A DNA stretch of 64,000 nt from positions 1,860,001 through 1,924,000 of the forward strand of contig NZ_PEFL01000001.1 in assembly GCF_002754475.1 (NCBI RefSeq). The letters are read 5' to 3'. Under the pieces are notes generated by a model. The model had not been told where the DNA came from. It did no database searches and saw nothing but the letters and a program-made list of their open reading frames with translations. This stretch comes from Comamonas sp. 26. Its GTDB lineage: Bacteria; Pseudomonadota; Gammaproteobacteria; Burkholderiales; Burkholderiaceae_C. Position numbers and translations under genes: made by a program. Below, piece after piece: positions 45,989 through 54,754 of the stretch (its first letter is position 1; each line of letters begins with the position of its first letter).

Positions 45989-46915
45989 TCAAATTCCTTT
46001 TGGGGAAAGAATGCCTAACCACGCCACACTCGCCAAAACTAGAACTGCAAGTGTTGTCTCCATGACCAGGCTCTGGCGTAGCTTAGAGACTGCTTGCGCA
46101 CGATTCCCTGAGCCCAATGATGCCTCCAGACTTGGACTAAGCCGGAATCGATTTGCTGCTGCCAATGCAAGCATTCCGAGAACCAGCATTAGCTTGCCTA
46201 GCAGCAACTGACCATAGAGTGTTGAAACAAGCGGATCAAGCGAAGGCCCTGCGATCAATACATAGTTGACTACGCCACTGGCTGCAAGAACGAAAACGAT
46301 CAGAGTTCCGACATGGGCAAAGCCGTTTGATGTGCGGCTCAGTATGGCTACGGTGTCCTGTGTCGCATTTGCCCTACTTGTGGCTAAGATCAAAAAAGCA
46401 AGCAACGCGCCGACCCATGCACCTGCTGCCCAGAGGTGGGAGATGTCTGAAGCAAGGTGGATGTATCCACGCATTCCGTCGTCCATCGCTCCATGACCAG
46501 CCCAGGCCAGTGTCGCCAGCGCTACACCGCTAGATACGGACATGGCAACGAAGCGAAACGTTGGATTGAACTTCACTAGGGCAATCAAGATGCAAAGCGC
46601 TAGCGCAAGAATACGAATGCACCAAGCAAGGCCCATGTGAGTGCCGGTGATGAGCATCTCGAAGATATGCGTTGACAACTCGGAGTAAGTTTGCGCACCG
46701 GACATGGCCTTGGCAAGGACTGTCATGCCAATCACTGACAGTCCAATCCCGATTACTGCACATACACCAACGCAAACGCGATAGCGACGCGCAATTGCCA
46801 AGGATCGCTCGTCATGGCCAAGGGCATAGACGCCGAACACGGCGACGCCAAAAGCTGCAGCCATGTCCAGATAAAGCGCGAGGCGCAAAACGATGGTGAA
46901 CCAATCCTCGGCCAT
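45989..46915 (-). CDS. copD: CopD copper-resistance membrane protein
   Basis: 308 aa with eight predicted membrane helices. Conserved copper-family features are visible: AWAGHGAMDDG, then HLASDISHLWAAGAWVGALL, with His residues facing the periplasm. CopD works with periplasmic CopC, probably moving copper across the inner membrane for protein loading. It begins 4 bp after copC ends, so the pair is one unit. Confidence 0.93.
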   Translation of the reverse strand: MAEDWFTIVLRLALYLDMAAAFGVAVFGVYALGHDERSLAIARRYRVCVGVCAVIGIGLSVIGMTVLAKAMSGAQTYSELSTHIFEMLITGTHMGLAWCIRILALALCILIALVKFNPTFRFVAMSVSSGVALATLAWAGHGAMDDGMRGYIHLASDISHLWAAGAWVGALLAFLILATSRANATQDTVAILSRTSNGFAHVGTLIVFVLAASGVVNYVLIAGPSLDPLVSTLYGQLLLGKLMLVLGMLALAAANRFRLSPSLEASLGSGNRAQAVSKLRQSLVMETTLAVLVLASVAWLGILSPKGI

Positions 46916-46919
46916 TTGG

Positions 46920-47306
46920 TTACTTCACCTGAAATGTGACATTGCCATTGATCGGGTGTGTGTCCGAAGACACGGCACGCCAATCCACGCGATAGGCACC
47001 GGGTTGAAGTGCTTGCGCAGGAGTAATGACCATGGTTTTGCCATCGCTAGCGCCAGAGACGCTTGCGCTGACCTTCATTGCACCGTGGTTCGGCATCCCG
47101 GGCATGCCCGTCATGATCAAGTTCGCAGCCGAGAACTGAGGAACCAGCGTTTCCGAGAACTTCAGCTCAATCGTTGCAGGTGCAGCAACCTGCGACTTAT
47201 CCGCAGGAGAGGAGGAAACTAACGAAGGATGTGCAAATGCTGCGGAAGCGAACAGTGTTGCGGCAATTGGCGCGATGAACTTAGCGACCAGGTTTGAGCG
47301 GTTCAT
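46920..47306 (-). CDS. copC: CopC periplasmic copper-binding protein
   Basis: 128 aa. Signal peptide residues 1-25 end in AFA, so the mature protein starts with His (HPSLVSSSPAD). That N-terminal His, with a later Asp-x-His (SSDTHPINGNV), forms the high-affinity Cu(II) site. A Met-rich loop (MTGMPGMPNHGAM) provides the Cu(I) site. It therefore has both sites, as in Pseudomonas CopC. It is followed directly by copD. Confidence 0.95.
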   Translation of the reverse strand: MNRSNLVAKFIAPIAATLFASAAFAHPSLVSSSPADKSQVAAPATIELKFSETLVPQFSAANLIMTGMPGMPNHGAMKVSASVSGASDGKTMVITPAQALQPGAYRVDWRAVSSDTHPINGNVTFQVK

Positions 47307-47415
47307 GAGGACTCCTATCTAAGTGTGATGGTGGTTTGAAAACAGATGTCGAATCTAGGTCTGTAGAGTTGGCGCTCCCAAGGACGCGCCAACTAGGAAG
47401 GGGACATTGGTCTGG

Positions 47416-48387
47416 CTAGAACCAGAAGCGGACACCGGCCACCCAACGTGTTTGCTGCGCACGGCCACCGTCGGCACGAACGAGATCTGCGGTTCGCCCG
47501 AAACTTCCCGCACGTTCCACTCCGATATATGGAGCGAACTGACGGCTGAACTCGTAGCGCAGTCGCAGGCCAGCAGATGCTTCGGCTAGGCCCTTGCCGA
47601 TATGCCGCTCTGGATCATCCTTGCCGTAAAACTGCATTTCAGCTCTAGGCTCAAGGATCAGGCGCTGAGTCAGCAATAGTTCGTAGCTTGCATTTAGGCG
47701 AAGCGCAGTTCTGCCGCCACTGCCAACATAGGCTGTGGCCTCCAGCTCGAACCAGTAAGGGGCCAGGCCCTGCACACCAAATGCCAGCCATTGACGGCTA
47801 GGTCCCACGCCGTTGTCTAAGCGCAGACCCAACTGTGTATCCCAATAGGTTGTGGCAGCACGGCTCCAAAGCAGTTCGGTGCGAGACTCTTCGAGCTTTC
47901 CTTTGGCGACGTCACCTTCTGCCTTCAAGACAGCTTTGTTGTATGAGGTCCCGTACCATGCTTGCAAGTCATAGGCCGTTGAATCATCACCTCTGCGTGA
48001 AAAACGGCGTTCCAGGGTCTCACCACGCAGCGAGGCAAAGGTATGCTCGTCCGCAAGCATCAAGCGCGGGACGCCAGGCACCGCGTAATCGCCCGATCCC
48101 AAGGTCAACCCATTGGAATACCCATGTGGGTCGCGAGCATCTGGAGGTGCGGATCCCCCTTGCATCTGCATGCTGCCGTGATCCATCGCAGGGCCGCTTG
48201 CAGCGCTGCCAGTCATAGCACCATGACCTGCATGTGGATCAGCTGCAGTTGTGGCAGGGCTTGCCGGTGCTTCCATTTGCATATTCGCTTGGCCATGCGA
48301 TGAATGGTCGCTTTGCGCCTGGGCCGCAATACTCACCAGAGCGAGGAGCGCAGTGGACAATGCACGAATAGGGAGTGCTTTGGACAT
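47416..48387 (-). CDS. copB: CopB/PcoB outer-membrane copper-resistance protein
   Basis: 323 aa. A signal peptide (1-24) precedes a His/Met-rich disordered segment (SDHSSHGQANMQM through HGSMQMQGG). A beta-barrel domain of about 215 residues ends in F (AGVRFWF), as outer-membrane proteins do. CopB accompanies CopA and is thought to bind or release copper at the outer membrane. It lies 25 bp after copA and 109 bp before copC, on the same strand. Confidence 0.95.
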   Translation of the reverse strand: MSKALPIRALSTALLALVSIAAQAQSDHSSHGQANMQMEAPASPATTAADPHAGHGAMTGSAASGPAMDHGSMQMQGGSAPPDARDPHGYSNGLTLGSGDYAVPGVPRLMLADEHTFASLRGETLERRFSRRGDDSTAYDLQAWYGTSYNKAVLKAEGDVAKGKLEESRTELLWSRAATTYWDTQLGLRLDNGVGPSRQWLAFGVQGLAPYWFELEATAYVGSGGRTALRLNASYELLLTQRLILEPRAEMQFYGKDDPERHIGKGLAEASAGLRLRYEFSRQFAPYIGVERAGSFGRTADLVRADGGRAQQTRWVAGVRFWF

Positions 48388-48412
48388 TTTTGATCTTCCT
48401 TGTGAGGTTTGT

Positions 48413-50302
48413 TCAAGACACTACGACTTCGCGGAACATGCCTGCATCCATGTGGAACATCAGGTGGCAATGCCATGCCCAGCGCCCCAGAGCATCTGCC
48501 GTCACCAAGAAGCTGATGCGTTGTGCAGGCTGTACTGGCAAGGTGTGTCGACGGGCGAGGAATCGACCATCAGGGCTCTCCAGTTCACTCCACATCCCAT
48601 GCAAGTGCATAGGGTGAGTCATCATCGTGTCGTTGTGCAGGATGACTCGCAAACGCTCGCCGTGACGGAAGTGAACAGGCGTTGATTGCCCGAACTCCAA
48701 TCCATCAAGAGACCAGGAATATCGCTCCATATTCCCCGTCAGGTGCAACTCCACCTCTCGTCCAGGACCGCGCGAGTCCATCGGACCTGAAGGTGTATGC
48801 AGATCTGCCAAGGTCAGCACCCGTCTGCCGTTATTGCGCAGACCGATACCGGGATCGTCAAGATTGGTGCGGGCCATATCGACTCGCATATCTGTTCTTG
48901 CGCCATATTCAGTGCGAGCATGGCGTGCGGTGGTGCTGGGCACTGCCAAGCTCCCAGCAGGCTTGGCATGCTGACTATGGTCCATCGCCATACCACCGTG
49001 ATTCATGCCGGCCATCGCACCATGATCCATGCCGGCCATTGCCCCCGACATACCAGCCATCCCGGCCATACCCGTCATCCCAGACATGCCGGTCATCCCA
49101 GACATGCCGGTCATGTCCATGTCGGCTCCAGAACTGCCATGGCTCATGGCGCCCATCATGTCGCTCATACCCAGCCATTCGACGGGATCGAGTGCGGGGA
49201 CTGGAGCCTGCAGGCCTTCGCGCACTGCTAACGTAGCGCGTGCGTAGCCTGTTCGGTCCATCGACTGGGCAAAAATCGTATAGGCGTCATCACGTGGCTC
49301 GACAATCACGTCTATGGTTTCGCCAGGGCCGAATCGGAATTCATCGACAGTCACAGGCTCTACGTCGACACCGTCAACATGCACCACCGTGAGCTTCAGG
49401 CCCGGTATACGTACGTCATAGAAGGTATTGCCCGCGCCGTTGACCATGCGCAGCCGGACACGCTCGCCCGGACGGAAAAGAGCAGTCCAATTGCCTGCAG
49501 GTGTGACGCCATTTGCGAGGTAGGTCAGGGTCGCAGAAGAGAGGTCGGCTAAATCCGTTGGATTCATGCGCATCTCGTTCCACATCTTGCGCTTGTCTAA
49601 TGCCGCTGACACGCCATCACGCGATGCATCACGGAAGAAATCAAAGACCGTGGGCTGGTTGTAGTTGTAGTAGTCGCCCTGAACCTTGAGCTTTGCGAAA
49701 ACGCGCATGGGGTCTTCGTCAGTCCAGTCAGAGAAGAGCACGACATGGTCACGATCTGCACGGATAGTCTCAGGTCCTGCGGGATCAATGATGATCGCTC
49801 CATACATGCCGGTGAGTTCCTGCATGCCTGAATGTGAGTGATACCAGTAGGAACCGCTTTGCTGAACCTTGAAGCGGTAGGTAAACGTCTCTCCAGGAGG
49901 AATGCCCGCAAAGCTGATGCCTGGAACTCCATCCATCTGGTAGGGCAAGATAATGCCGTGCCAGTGGATAGAAGTTGCCTCCCGTAGCTTGTTCGTGACG
50001 CGAATGGTCACAGTTTCTCCCTCACGCCAGCGCAGGGTAGGCCCAGGAAGAGAACCATTGATGGTGGTCGCCATACCTGGCTTCCCGGTGAAGTTCACCG
50101 GGGACTCGGCGATCACCAAATCGAACTCATTGCCACGCAGTACTGGCGCAGCGCCACGCACCGTAGCGCCTTGTTGGGCGAAGGCCATGAGCGACTGTGT
50201 CGACAGTCCTGCTAGAACGCCACCTGCGGCTAGCCCCTGAACAAAACGCCGACGAGAGAACCCTTGTGAGGGAGTAACAAGAAATGGCGAACGACGCGGC
50301 AT
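48413..50302 (-). CDS. copA: CopA/PcoA multicopper oxidase
   Basis: 629 aa periplasmic oxidase. The Tat signal carries SRRRFVQGLAAGG. Copper ligands are in HWHGI, WYHSHSGMQ, HPMHLHGMW and HCHLMFHMDAGM. Between domains 2 and 3 is a Met-rich insert of about 50 residues with tandem (M/A)-x-GM units and MDHGAM/MNHGGM, likely a Cu(I) store. It oxidises Cu(I) to the less toxic Cu(II). ATG 50302 is fixed by GGAGGA 8 nt upstream; the longer frame to 50362 is not needed. The symbol copA is used in its Pseudomonas sense and is distinct from the ATPase. Confidence 0.96.
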   Translation of the reverse strand: MPRRSPFLVTPSQGFSRRRFVQGLAAGGVLAGLSTQSLMAFAQQGATVRGAAPVLRGNEFDLVIAESPVNFTGKPGMATTINGSLPGPTLRWREGETVTIRVTNKLREATSIHWHGIILPYQMDGVPGISFAGIPPGETFTYRFKVQQSGSYWYHSHSGMQELTGMYGAIIIDPAGPETIRADRDHVVLFSDWTDEDPMRVFAKLKVQGDYYNYNQPTVFDFFRDASRDGVSAALDKRKMWNEMRMNPTDLADLSSATLTYLANGVTPAGNWTALFRPGERVRLRMVNGAGNTFYDVRIPGLKLTVVHVDGVDVEPVTVDEFRFGPGETIDVIVEPRDDAYTIFAQSMDRTGYARATLAVREGLQAPVPALDPVEWLGMSDMMGAMSHGSSGADMDMTGMSGMTGMSGMTGMAGMAGMSGAMAGMDHGAMAGMNHGGMAMDHSQHAKPAGSLAVPSTTARHARTEYGARTDMRVDMARTNLDDPGIGLRNNGRRVLTLADLHTPSGPMDSRGPGREVELHLTGNMERYSWSLDGLEFGQSTPVHFRHGERLRVILHNDTMMTHPMHLHGMWSELESPDGRFLARRHTLPVQPAQRISFLVTADALGRWAWHCHLMFHMDAGMFREVVVS

Positions 50303-50668
50303 AGGGTGAAATCCTCCAGAGCTTTCAACAAAATCGTTTTCGGCGACGCTTGCTTGAAGCAAAGAGCGCTCGATATGTTCAGTATGCTAGGGCGCGCTGA
50401 ATTTCGGTGGAGTGACTCGCTCATTACATTCATGTAATGCTCGCGTCATGTTCACTGCGACTGGAGGCGTCTATCAAGAAATGCCTTCGTTGCAGCCAGG
50501 AGGTTCACTCTGCTCGCCACGCTTGATGACTGACCAGGAGGGAGCAACTAGGCAGTGTTAAGTCTTTCTATCGCCAGGATTTCAGGAGCATTACATTTTT
50601 CTTATCTTCATGTCAGAGGGCGTCAAACTAGGCACACTCTTGAGCATCTACTGCAGCGGAGCGATTAC
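50303..50668. other. Divergent promoter gap between copA oxidase and copRS
   Basis: 366 bp with no gene. It holds the CATTACAT palindrome (listed separately) and, closer to copR, a further CATTACAT half-site at 50589-50596. Both divergent units are probably controlled from here by CopR. Confidence 0.65.
50422..50439. promoter_or_regulatory. Cop box: CATTACAT-TC-ATGTAATG
   Basis: Two perfect 8-bp arms around a 2-bp centre, 120 bp upstream of the copper oxidase gene and 230 bp upstream of copR. The form matches CopR/CusR-type boxes, which are short inverted repeats near divergent cop promoters. Confidence 0.7.
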
Positions 50669-51352
50669 ATGAGGGTTTTGATTGTCGAGGATGAGCCTAA
50701 AACAGGTGAGTACCTGCGCCAAGGGTTGACCGAAGCTGGCTACATTGCTGATCTGGTTCCAAATGGTTCAGATGGCTTGCATATGGCTCTGCAAGGAGAA
50801 TACTCATTGGTGATCTTGGACGTCATGCTGCCGGGTCTCAATGGTTGGCAGGTCCTCCAAGCTCTGCGTGATCGGGGCCTACATATGCCGGTCCTGTTTC
50901 TTACTGCACGGGACCATGTCGAGGATCGCGTCAAAGGGCTGGAGCTCGGTGCAGATGATTACCTGGTGAAGCCGTTTTCGTTTGCTGAGCTACTTGCCAG
51001 AGTTCGCATCATTCTTAGACGAGGACATCCGGCCAACGAAGGCACTACTCTGACTGTTGCAGATCTTGAGCTAGACCTGCTGCGTCGACGTGTATCTCGC
51101 AATGGCAAACGTGTTGATCTCACCGCCAAAGAGTTTGGACTCTTGGAGTTGCTGATGCGTCGTCATGGTGAAGTGCTGCCACGTTCGTTGATCGCATCGC
51201 AGGTATGGGACATGAATTTCGACAGCGACACCAACGTCATTGAGGTGGCCATGCGCCGTCTGCGAGCCAAAATTGATGAAGGCCACTCGATCAAACTAAT
51301 CCAGACCGTACGGGGAATGGGCTACGTGCTTGACGTTCCTGAGGAGGAATAG
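50669..51352 (+). CDS. copR: CopR/CusR heavy-metal response regulator
   Basis: 227 aa OmpR-type regulator. The receiver domain has paired acidic EDE near residue 8, the phospho-acceptor Asp in [12 protein letters not shown] (near residue 51), and K in [15 protein letters not shown]. The C-terminal winged HTH has [20 protein letters not shown] and a VRGMGYVLD end. ATG 50669 matches the family start; the frame upstream is spurious. Its stop abuts the sensor gene start. Confidence 0.95.
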   Translation: MRVLIVEDEPKTGEYLRQGLTEAGYIADLVPNGSDGLHMALQGEYSLVILDVMLPGLNGWQVLQALRDRGLHMPVLFLTARDHVEDRVKGLELGADDYLVKPFSFAELLARVRIILRRGHPANEGTTLTVADLELDLLRRRVSRNGKRVDLTAKEFGLLELLMRRHGEVLPRSLIASQVWDMNFDSDTNVIEVAMRRLRAKIDEGHSIKLIQTVRGMGYVLDVPEEE

Positions 51353-52783
51353 GTGCAGCGTTTCACTCGCAAGGGAAAGCTCTCTTTAACTAGTCGTTTG
51401 GCCCTTTTCTTCACGTCTGTTGCGGCAGCCGTAGTGCTTGGCTTAGGTGGTTTGTTCCTAGTTGTTACAGAAAAGCATTTCGTGGAATTGGACCGAATGA
51501 CGCTTCAAGACAAGCGCCATTTGATCGAGAAAATTCTCCAGAACACCAAGTCGGTCGATGATGCTCGTTGGCGTTTAAATGAGGCACTGAACTATCACGA
51601 GGATCTTCAAGTCCAGGTGAAAGATGCCCAAGGAGAAACCGTATTTCAATCGCCCGCATCCGGCTTTGCAGTGCCGGATCGCAACTCGGGTTTTATCGAC
51701 AAGGAAGGATCGTTTGGGGTGTGGCGGCACGCAGATGCAGAATTCCACACCTTGAGCTTTGAGACGCTACCGGCCTACGCACCGTCACCATTAAAGGTAC
51801 TGATCGCTGCAGACACAAAGCATCACATTCAATTTCTCGACGGAATTCGAGCAAGCTTCGCCATTTATGTGATTGCCGCAATTTTGCTGTGCTCGCTTCT
51901 GTCTTGGCTCGCCGCTCGGCAAGGGCTGGCACCGCTGCGAGAGATGAAATCACGGGCGGCATTTGTGACCGGGCAGAAGATGAGTGAACGCATGCCGGTC
52001 GAGGCTGTGCCCGTTGAAATGGCCGATCTGGCGCATGAGCTCAATCGCATGCTGGATCGGTTGCAGGATGATTTTCAGCGACTGACAGATTTCGCGTCTG
52101 ACTTGGCCCATGAACTACGTACACCCATCAGCAACCTGTTGACCCAGACTCAGGTTGTGCTGGCGTCCAAGCGTGATGCCGCGACATACAGAGACATTCT
52201 TGCCTCGAATGCCGAAGAGTTTCAGCGTTTGGCTCGCATGGTGTCAGATATGCTGTTCCTGGCCAAAACCGAACGGGGCGTGAGCTTGCCGCGTAAGGAG
52301 CAGTTCTTCGCACAACAAGAAGCATATGCATTGCTGGAGTTCTACGAGGCTGTCGCGGAAGAAAAGCAAATTCATTTGAAATTAAAAGGCGATGGACTCA
52401 TTGATGGTGATCGGCTGATGTTTCATCGTGCTGTGAGTAATTTGCTATCTAATGCTTTGCGCTACACGCCGCAAGCAGGCATGGTCACCATCGACATTGA
52501 GACCGCAGCTTCCTGGACACTTGTCACTGTGGAAAATACAGGGCAGGACATTGATCCCAAAGTCCTGCCCAGGTTATTTGACCGCTTCTACCGAGCTGAC
52601 CCTTCCAGGGCTCATCCGGACTCAGACGGTAGCGGATTGGGTTTGGCAATCACCCGAGCAATTGTCGAAGCTCATGGAGGCTCCATTACCGCCACTTCAG
52701 CCGATGGACGAACTCGCTTCACCTTGAAATTCCCCACTCCGCAGCCGACTTCCTCAGTAGATCAGAAAACAGGTTTTTCTTGA
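51353..52783 (+). CDS. copS: CopS/CusS heavy-metal sensor histidine kinase
   Basis: 476 aa from GTG 51353, directly after the copR stop. Two membrane helices (about 18-40 and 165-187) flank a periplasmic sensor of about 125 residues with His and Glu side chains. HAMP, then the H-box FASDLAHELRTPISNLLTQT, N-box RAVSNLLSNALRY and G-boxes DGSGLGLAI complete it. CusS-type sensors detect periplasmic Cu(I)/Ag(I). Confidence 0.95.
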   Translation: MQRFTRKGKLSLTSRLALFFTSVAAAVVLGLGGLFLVVTEKHFVELDRMTLQDKRHLIEKILQNTKSVDDARWRLNEALNYHEDLQVQVKDAQGETVFQSPASGFAVPDRNSGFIDKEGSFGVWRHADAEFHTLSFETLPAYAPSPLKVLIAADTKHHIQFLDGIRASFAIYVIAAILLCSLLSWLAARQGLAPLREMKSRAAFVTGQKMSERMPVEAVPVEMADLAHELNRMLDRLQDDFQRLTDFASDLAHELRTPISNLLTQTQVVLASKRDAATYRDILASNAEEFQRLARMVSDMLFLAKTERGVSLPRKEQFFAQQEAYALLEFYEAVAEEKQIHLKLKGDGLIDGDRLMFHRAVSNLLSNALRYTPQAGMVTIDIETAASWTLVTVENTGQDIDPKVLPRLFDRFYRADPSRAHPDSDGSGLGLAITRAIVEAHGGSITATSADGRTRFTLKFPTPQPTSSVDQKTGFS

Positions 52784-52796
52784 AAGCAAGAAGACA

Positions 52797-53081
52797 CTAT
52801 CCGCAGCAAGATGTCTTGGCTGAAGTGGAGCCGCAGCATTTCGTCTGCGGCTTCTCAGCATTTGCCTGCTCGGCTTCTGCTAACGCCAATAATTCTGGAG
52901 TGTATCCAGCGGCCTGGATAGCCAACACGTAGTCGGTGTCGCTCAGATCGCCGGAGACTTGCACCGTTTTATCTCGCGCATTCACTCCGATCTTTGCTTC
53001 ATCATCGATTGCCAAAATGGAGCGCTGAATCCGCGCGGCACAGGCACCACATTTCATGTCATTGATGCGAAAAATAGCCAT
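52797..53081 (-). CDS. CopZ-like copper chaperone with cysteine-rich tail
   Basis: 94 aa. An HMA domain (residues 1-66) has the metal site NDMKCGACAARI, the MxCxxC form. It is followed by an unusual tail with three cysteine clusters (TKCCGSTSAKTSCCG). The domain ferries Cu(I) in the cytoplasm, probably to the P-type ATPase. A MerR-type promoter like that of the ATPase gene lies upstream, so both probably answer to one CueR-like activator. It is convergent with copS. Confidence 0.9.
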   Translation of the reverse strand: MAIFRINDMKCGACAARIQRSILAIDDEAKIGVNARDKTVQVSGDLSDTDYVLAIQAAGYTPELLALAEAEQANAEKPQTKCCGSTSAKTSCCG

Positions 53082-53108
53082 TACGTACTCCTTTAAAGCT
53101 TGTGGCTA

Positions 53109-53140
53109 AAGTTTCATCCTTCACATCATGTGAATGTCAA
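53109..53140 (-). promoter_or_regulatory. CueR/MerR-type promoter of the CopZ-like gene
   Basis: On the minus strand TTGACA (53140-53135) is followed by the perfect dyad TTCACATGATGTGAA (53134-53120) and a poor -10 about 19-20 bp away. The first 12 bases of the dyad region match the ATPase promoter at 45.7 kb. Confidence 0.7.
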
Positions 53141-53254
53141 GTGTCTGTCTGCACAAGCACTGGAGCACGCGATGTACACCAACTAGGTTGGTCTTCACTT
53201 TTCGCTTTGGGCTTTTGGTGTACAGATTTGGGATAAGAACTGCCGCGAAAAAGC

Positions 53255-53268
53255 TGACAACAATGTCA
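53255..53268 (+). promoter_or_regulatory. TGACA-ACAA-TGTCA palindrome before the first DUF4148 gene
   Basis: A 5-4-5 palindrome resembling CusR/CopR boxes. It lies 110 bp upstream of the gene, with a conserved TAAGAT (53303-53308) and CTTGATCAAG palindrome between. The same arrangement precedes the paralogue at 63.6 kb. Confidence 0.6.
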
Positions 53269-53377
53269 CCGGACAGTCCTGTTTTTGTTGGGCTCTGCTT
53301 CCTAAGATCAACCCATCTTCTCCTCACCTTGATCAAGGCCCAGGAGATGTGTTCATCAACTTTCTTAGGAGCCAACC

Positions 53378-53722
53378 ATGTCTCAAAACCGCATCTCCAT
53401 TTCCTCTGTACTCGCAAGCGTTGCTGCTGTTATCACACTGGCTCTTCCTGGAATTGCGTCCGCAGGCTATGAGCATCCAGCCAACAATGAACAAGGCGTG
53501 ATCGTGCATCCGGAGCACTTTGTAAGCCAGAAAACCCGAGCTCAAGTCAAGGCCGAGACTGAAGCCGCCATGAAGCAAGGCCGCCTTTCTTACGGTGAAA
53601 GCAATTTCCCAAGTGGTACTCCCGAGACTGGATCGAGCAAAACCCGCGAGCAAGTTATCAACGAAATGCGTAATGAAACAACAGCTGAACGGGATGCTCG
53701 CATGCAATCAACTGCGAACTAA
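53378..53722 (+). CDS. DUF4148 small periplasmic protein, probably metal-induced (copy 1)
   Basis: 114 aa. Signal peptide 1-29 ends in IASA; the mature part opens GYEHPANNEQGVIVHPEHFV and continues with the charged DUF4148 segment SQKTRAQVKAETEAAMKQGR. Proteins of this family are common in Burkholderiales, and some (the Q proteins of Cupriavidus) are metal-induced with unclear roles. This copy is close to the CopZ-like gene and has a Cop-box-like palindrome. A paralogue lies at 63.6 kb with a nearly identical leader. TTAGGAG precedes ATG 53378. Confidence 0.85.
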   Translation: MSQNRISISSVLASVAAVITLALPGIASAGYEHPANNEQGVIVHPEHFVSQKTRAQVKAETEAAMKQGRLSYGESNFPSGTPETGSSKTREQVINEMRNETTAERDARMQSTAN

Positions 53723-53779
53723 ACACGCTGAGTGTGAAGCCCCCTCGCTTTCCTGTGTGACATAAAAGCAGAGGTTGGT

Positions 53780-54053
53780 GAAACTTTTAACAAAATACGC
53801 GACCGGCGGTCTTCGGCTCAACGATTCGTGCAAACGATAGTGGTTGTAAAAATGCTGCCAGCCCTCGTTCCTAGACCGGACTTCCTGTACGGATCCATAG
53901 ACATCGCAGTCGAGCACCTCCGTTCGGCAGGACCTGTTGAAGCGTTCGACGTAAGCGTTCTGGATCGGCGTGCCTCGCTGAATGTGGCGAAGGTTCCTAC
54001 CCTTGCTCTGCGCCCATCGCTTTACTGCGTGGGCAAGGAACTCTGGCCCTTAG
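53780..54053 (-). mobile_element. 3' fragment of an IS3-family transposase
   Basis: On the minus strand the reading is GPEFLAHAVKRWAQSKGRNL, then QRGTPIQNAYVERFNRSCRT, then FYNHYRLHESLSRRPPVAY: the last third of a DDE transposase with its final Glu in VERFN. Everything upstream is gone, replaced by the dmeF remnant. The right inverted repeat was not identified. This is a different IS3 subgroup from the element at 10.5 kb. Confidence 0.8.
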
Positions 54054-54562
54054 TCCATCAGCATCAGCATCATGGCCATGATCACCATGGGCACAACCAC
54101 GACGACAACTCAGATCATGGCGACCTTAACTTGCGTTCAGCCTATCTTCACGTCCTTGCGGATGCCGCTACTTCGGTGCTAGCCATCGTTGCTTTGCTGG
54201 GTGGAATACACTGGGGTTTTGGTTGGCTGGACCCCTTGATGGGCATCGTCGGTGCGGCTCTAGTCGCCATTTGGGCGTGGGGTCTGTTGTGTGATAGCAG
54301 TCGAGTCTTGCTGGATGCCGAGATGGATGCACCAGTGGCCGAAGAAATTCGAGAATCCATCGCCGAAGGTCCATATCGGGCTGTCATCACGGACCTGCAC
54401 GTTTGGCGGGTGGGCAAAGGGAAATATGCCGCCGTCATTGCCGTAGAAGGAAACTCTGAAGTCACCCCTGACTACATCCGCCAACTTGTCACTATTCATG
54501 AGGAGTTAGCGCATGTTTCAGTGGAAGTGAATCCACTGAACTCATCAACGGCACTCATATAA
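54054..54562 (+). pseudogene. DmeF-type cation diffusion facilitator, 5' truncated
   Basis: Starting inside the His-rich loop (HQHQHHGHDHHGHNHDD), it contains the last two helices (LRSAYLHVLADAATSVLAIV; WLDPLMGIVGAALVAIWAWG) with the metal-site D and H residues, then the cytoplasmic CDF domain (ITDLHVWRVGKGKYAAVIAV). The order is that of DmeF, a cobalt/nickel exporter. The first four helices are missing, replaced at about 54053 by IS3 DNA. An open frame crosses the junction from 53828, but it cannot give a working transporter. Confidence 0.85.
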
Positions 54563-54709
54563 GCATTTGCTTGGCCGCTGCTTTCGCCGGAAGCAGACTC
54601 TCGTGACTTTTCATTGAGCGGCAGCTTTCTGCCTCAGTGGAAGCGTTACGCAAATTCAGTCAGTATGAGCAATACTGGTCTGGCCGTGCGTCAAACAATT
54701 TCGCAGCGT

Positions 54710-54745
54710 CCACAAAGATTGTGGGAGATACCTTCCACATATAAT
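54710..54745 (+). promoter_or_regulatory. Operator and -10 box of the czc-type operon
   Basis: CCACAA-AGA-TTGTGG (54710-54724) is a perfect 15-bp palindrome. A consensus TATAAT is at 54740-54745, only 9 nt before ATG 54755, so the transcript could be nearly leaderless. The palindrome covers the -35 position, where a repressor or activator would act. Confidence 0.55.
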
Positions 54746-54754
54746 TTCTGAACT

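Noticed and set aside
48682..49236. Plus-strand frames across the Met-rich part of the copper oxidase
   Set aside because: They are produced by the repeated codons of the oxidase insert on the other strand.
53828..54053. First part of the open frame leading into dmeF as an N-terminal domain
   Set aside because: On the opposite strand the same DNA is clearly the end of an IS3 transposase; the plus-strand reading has no membrane helices.
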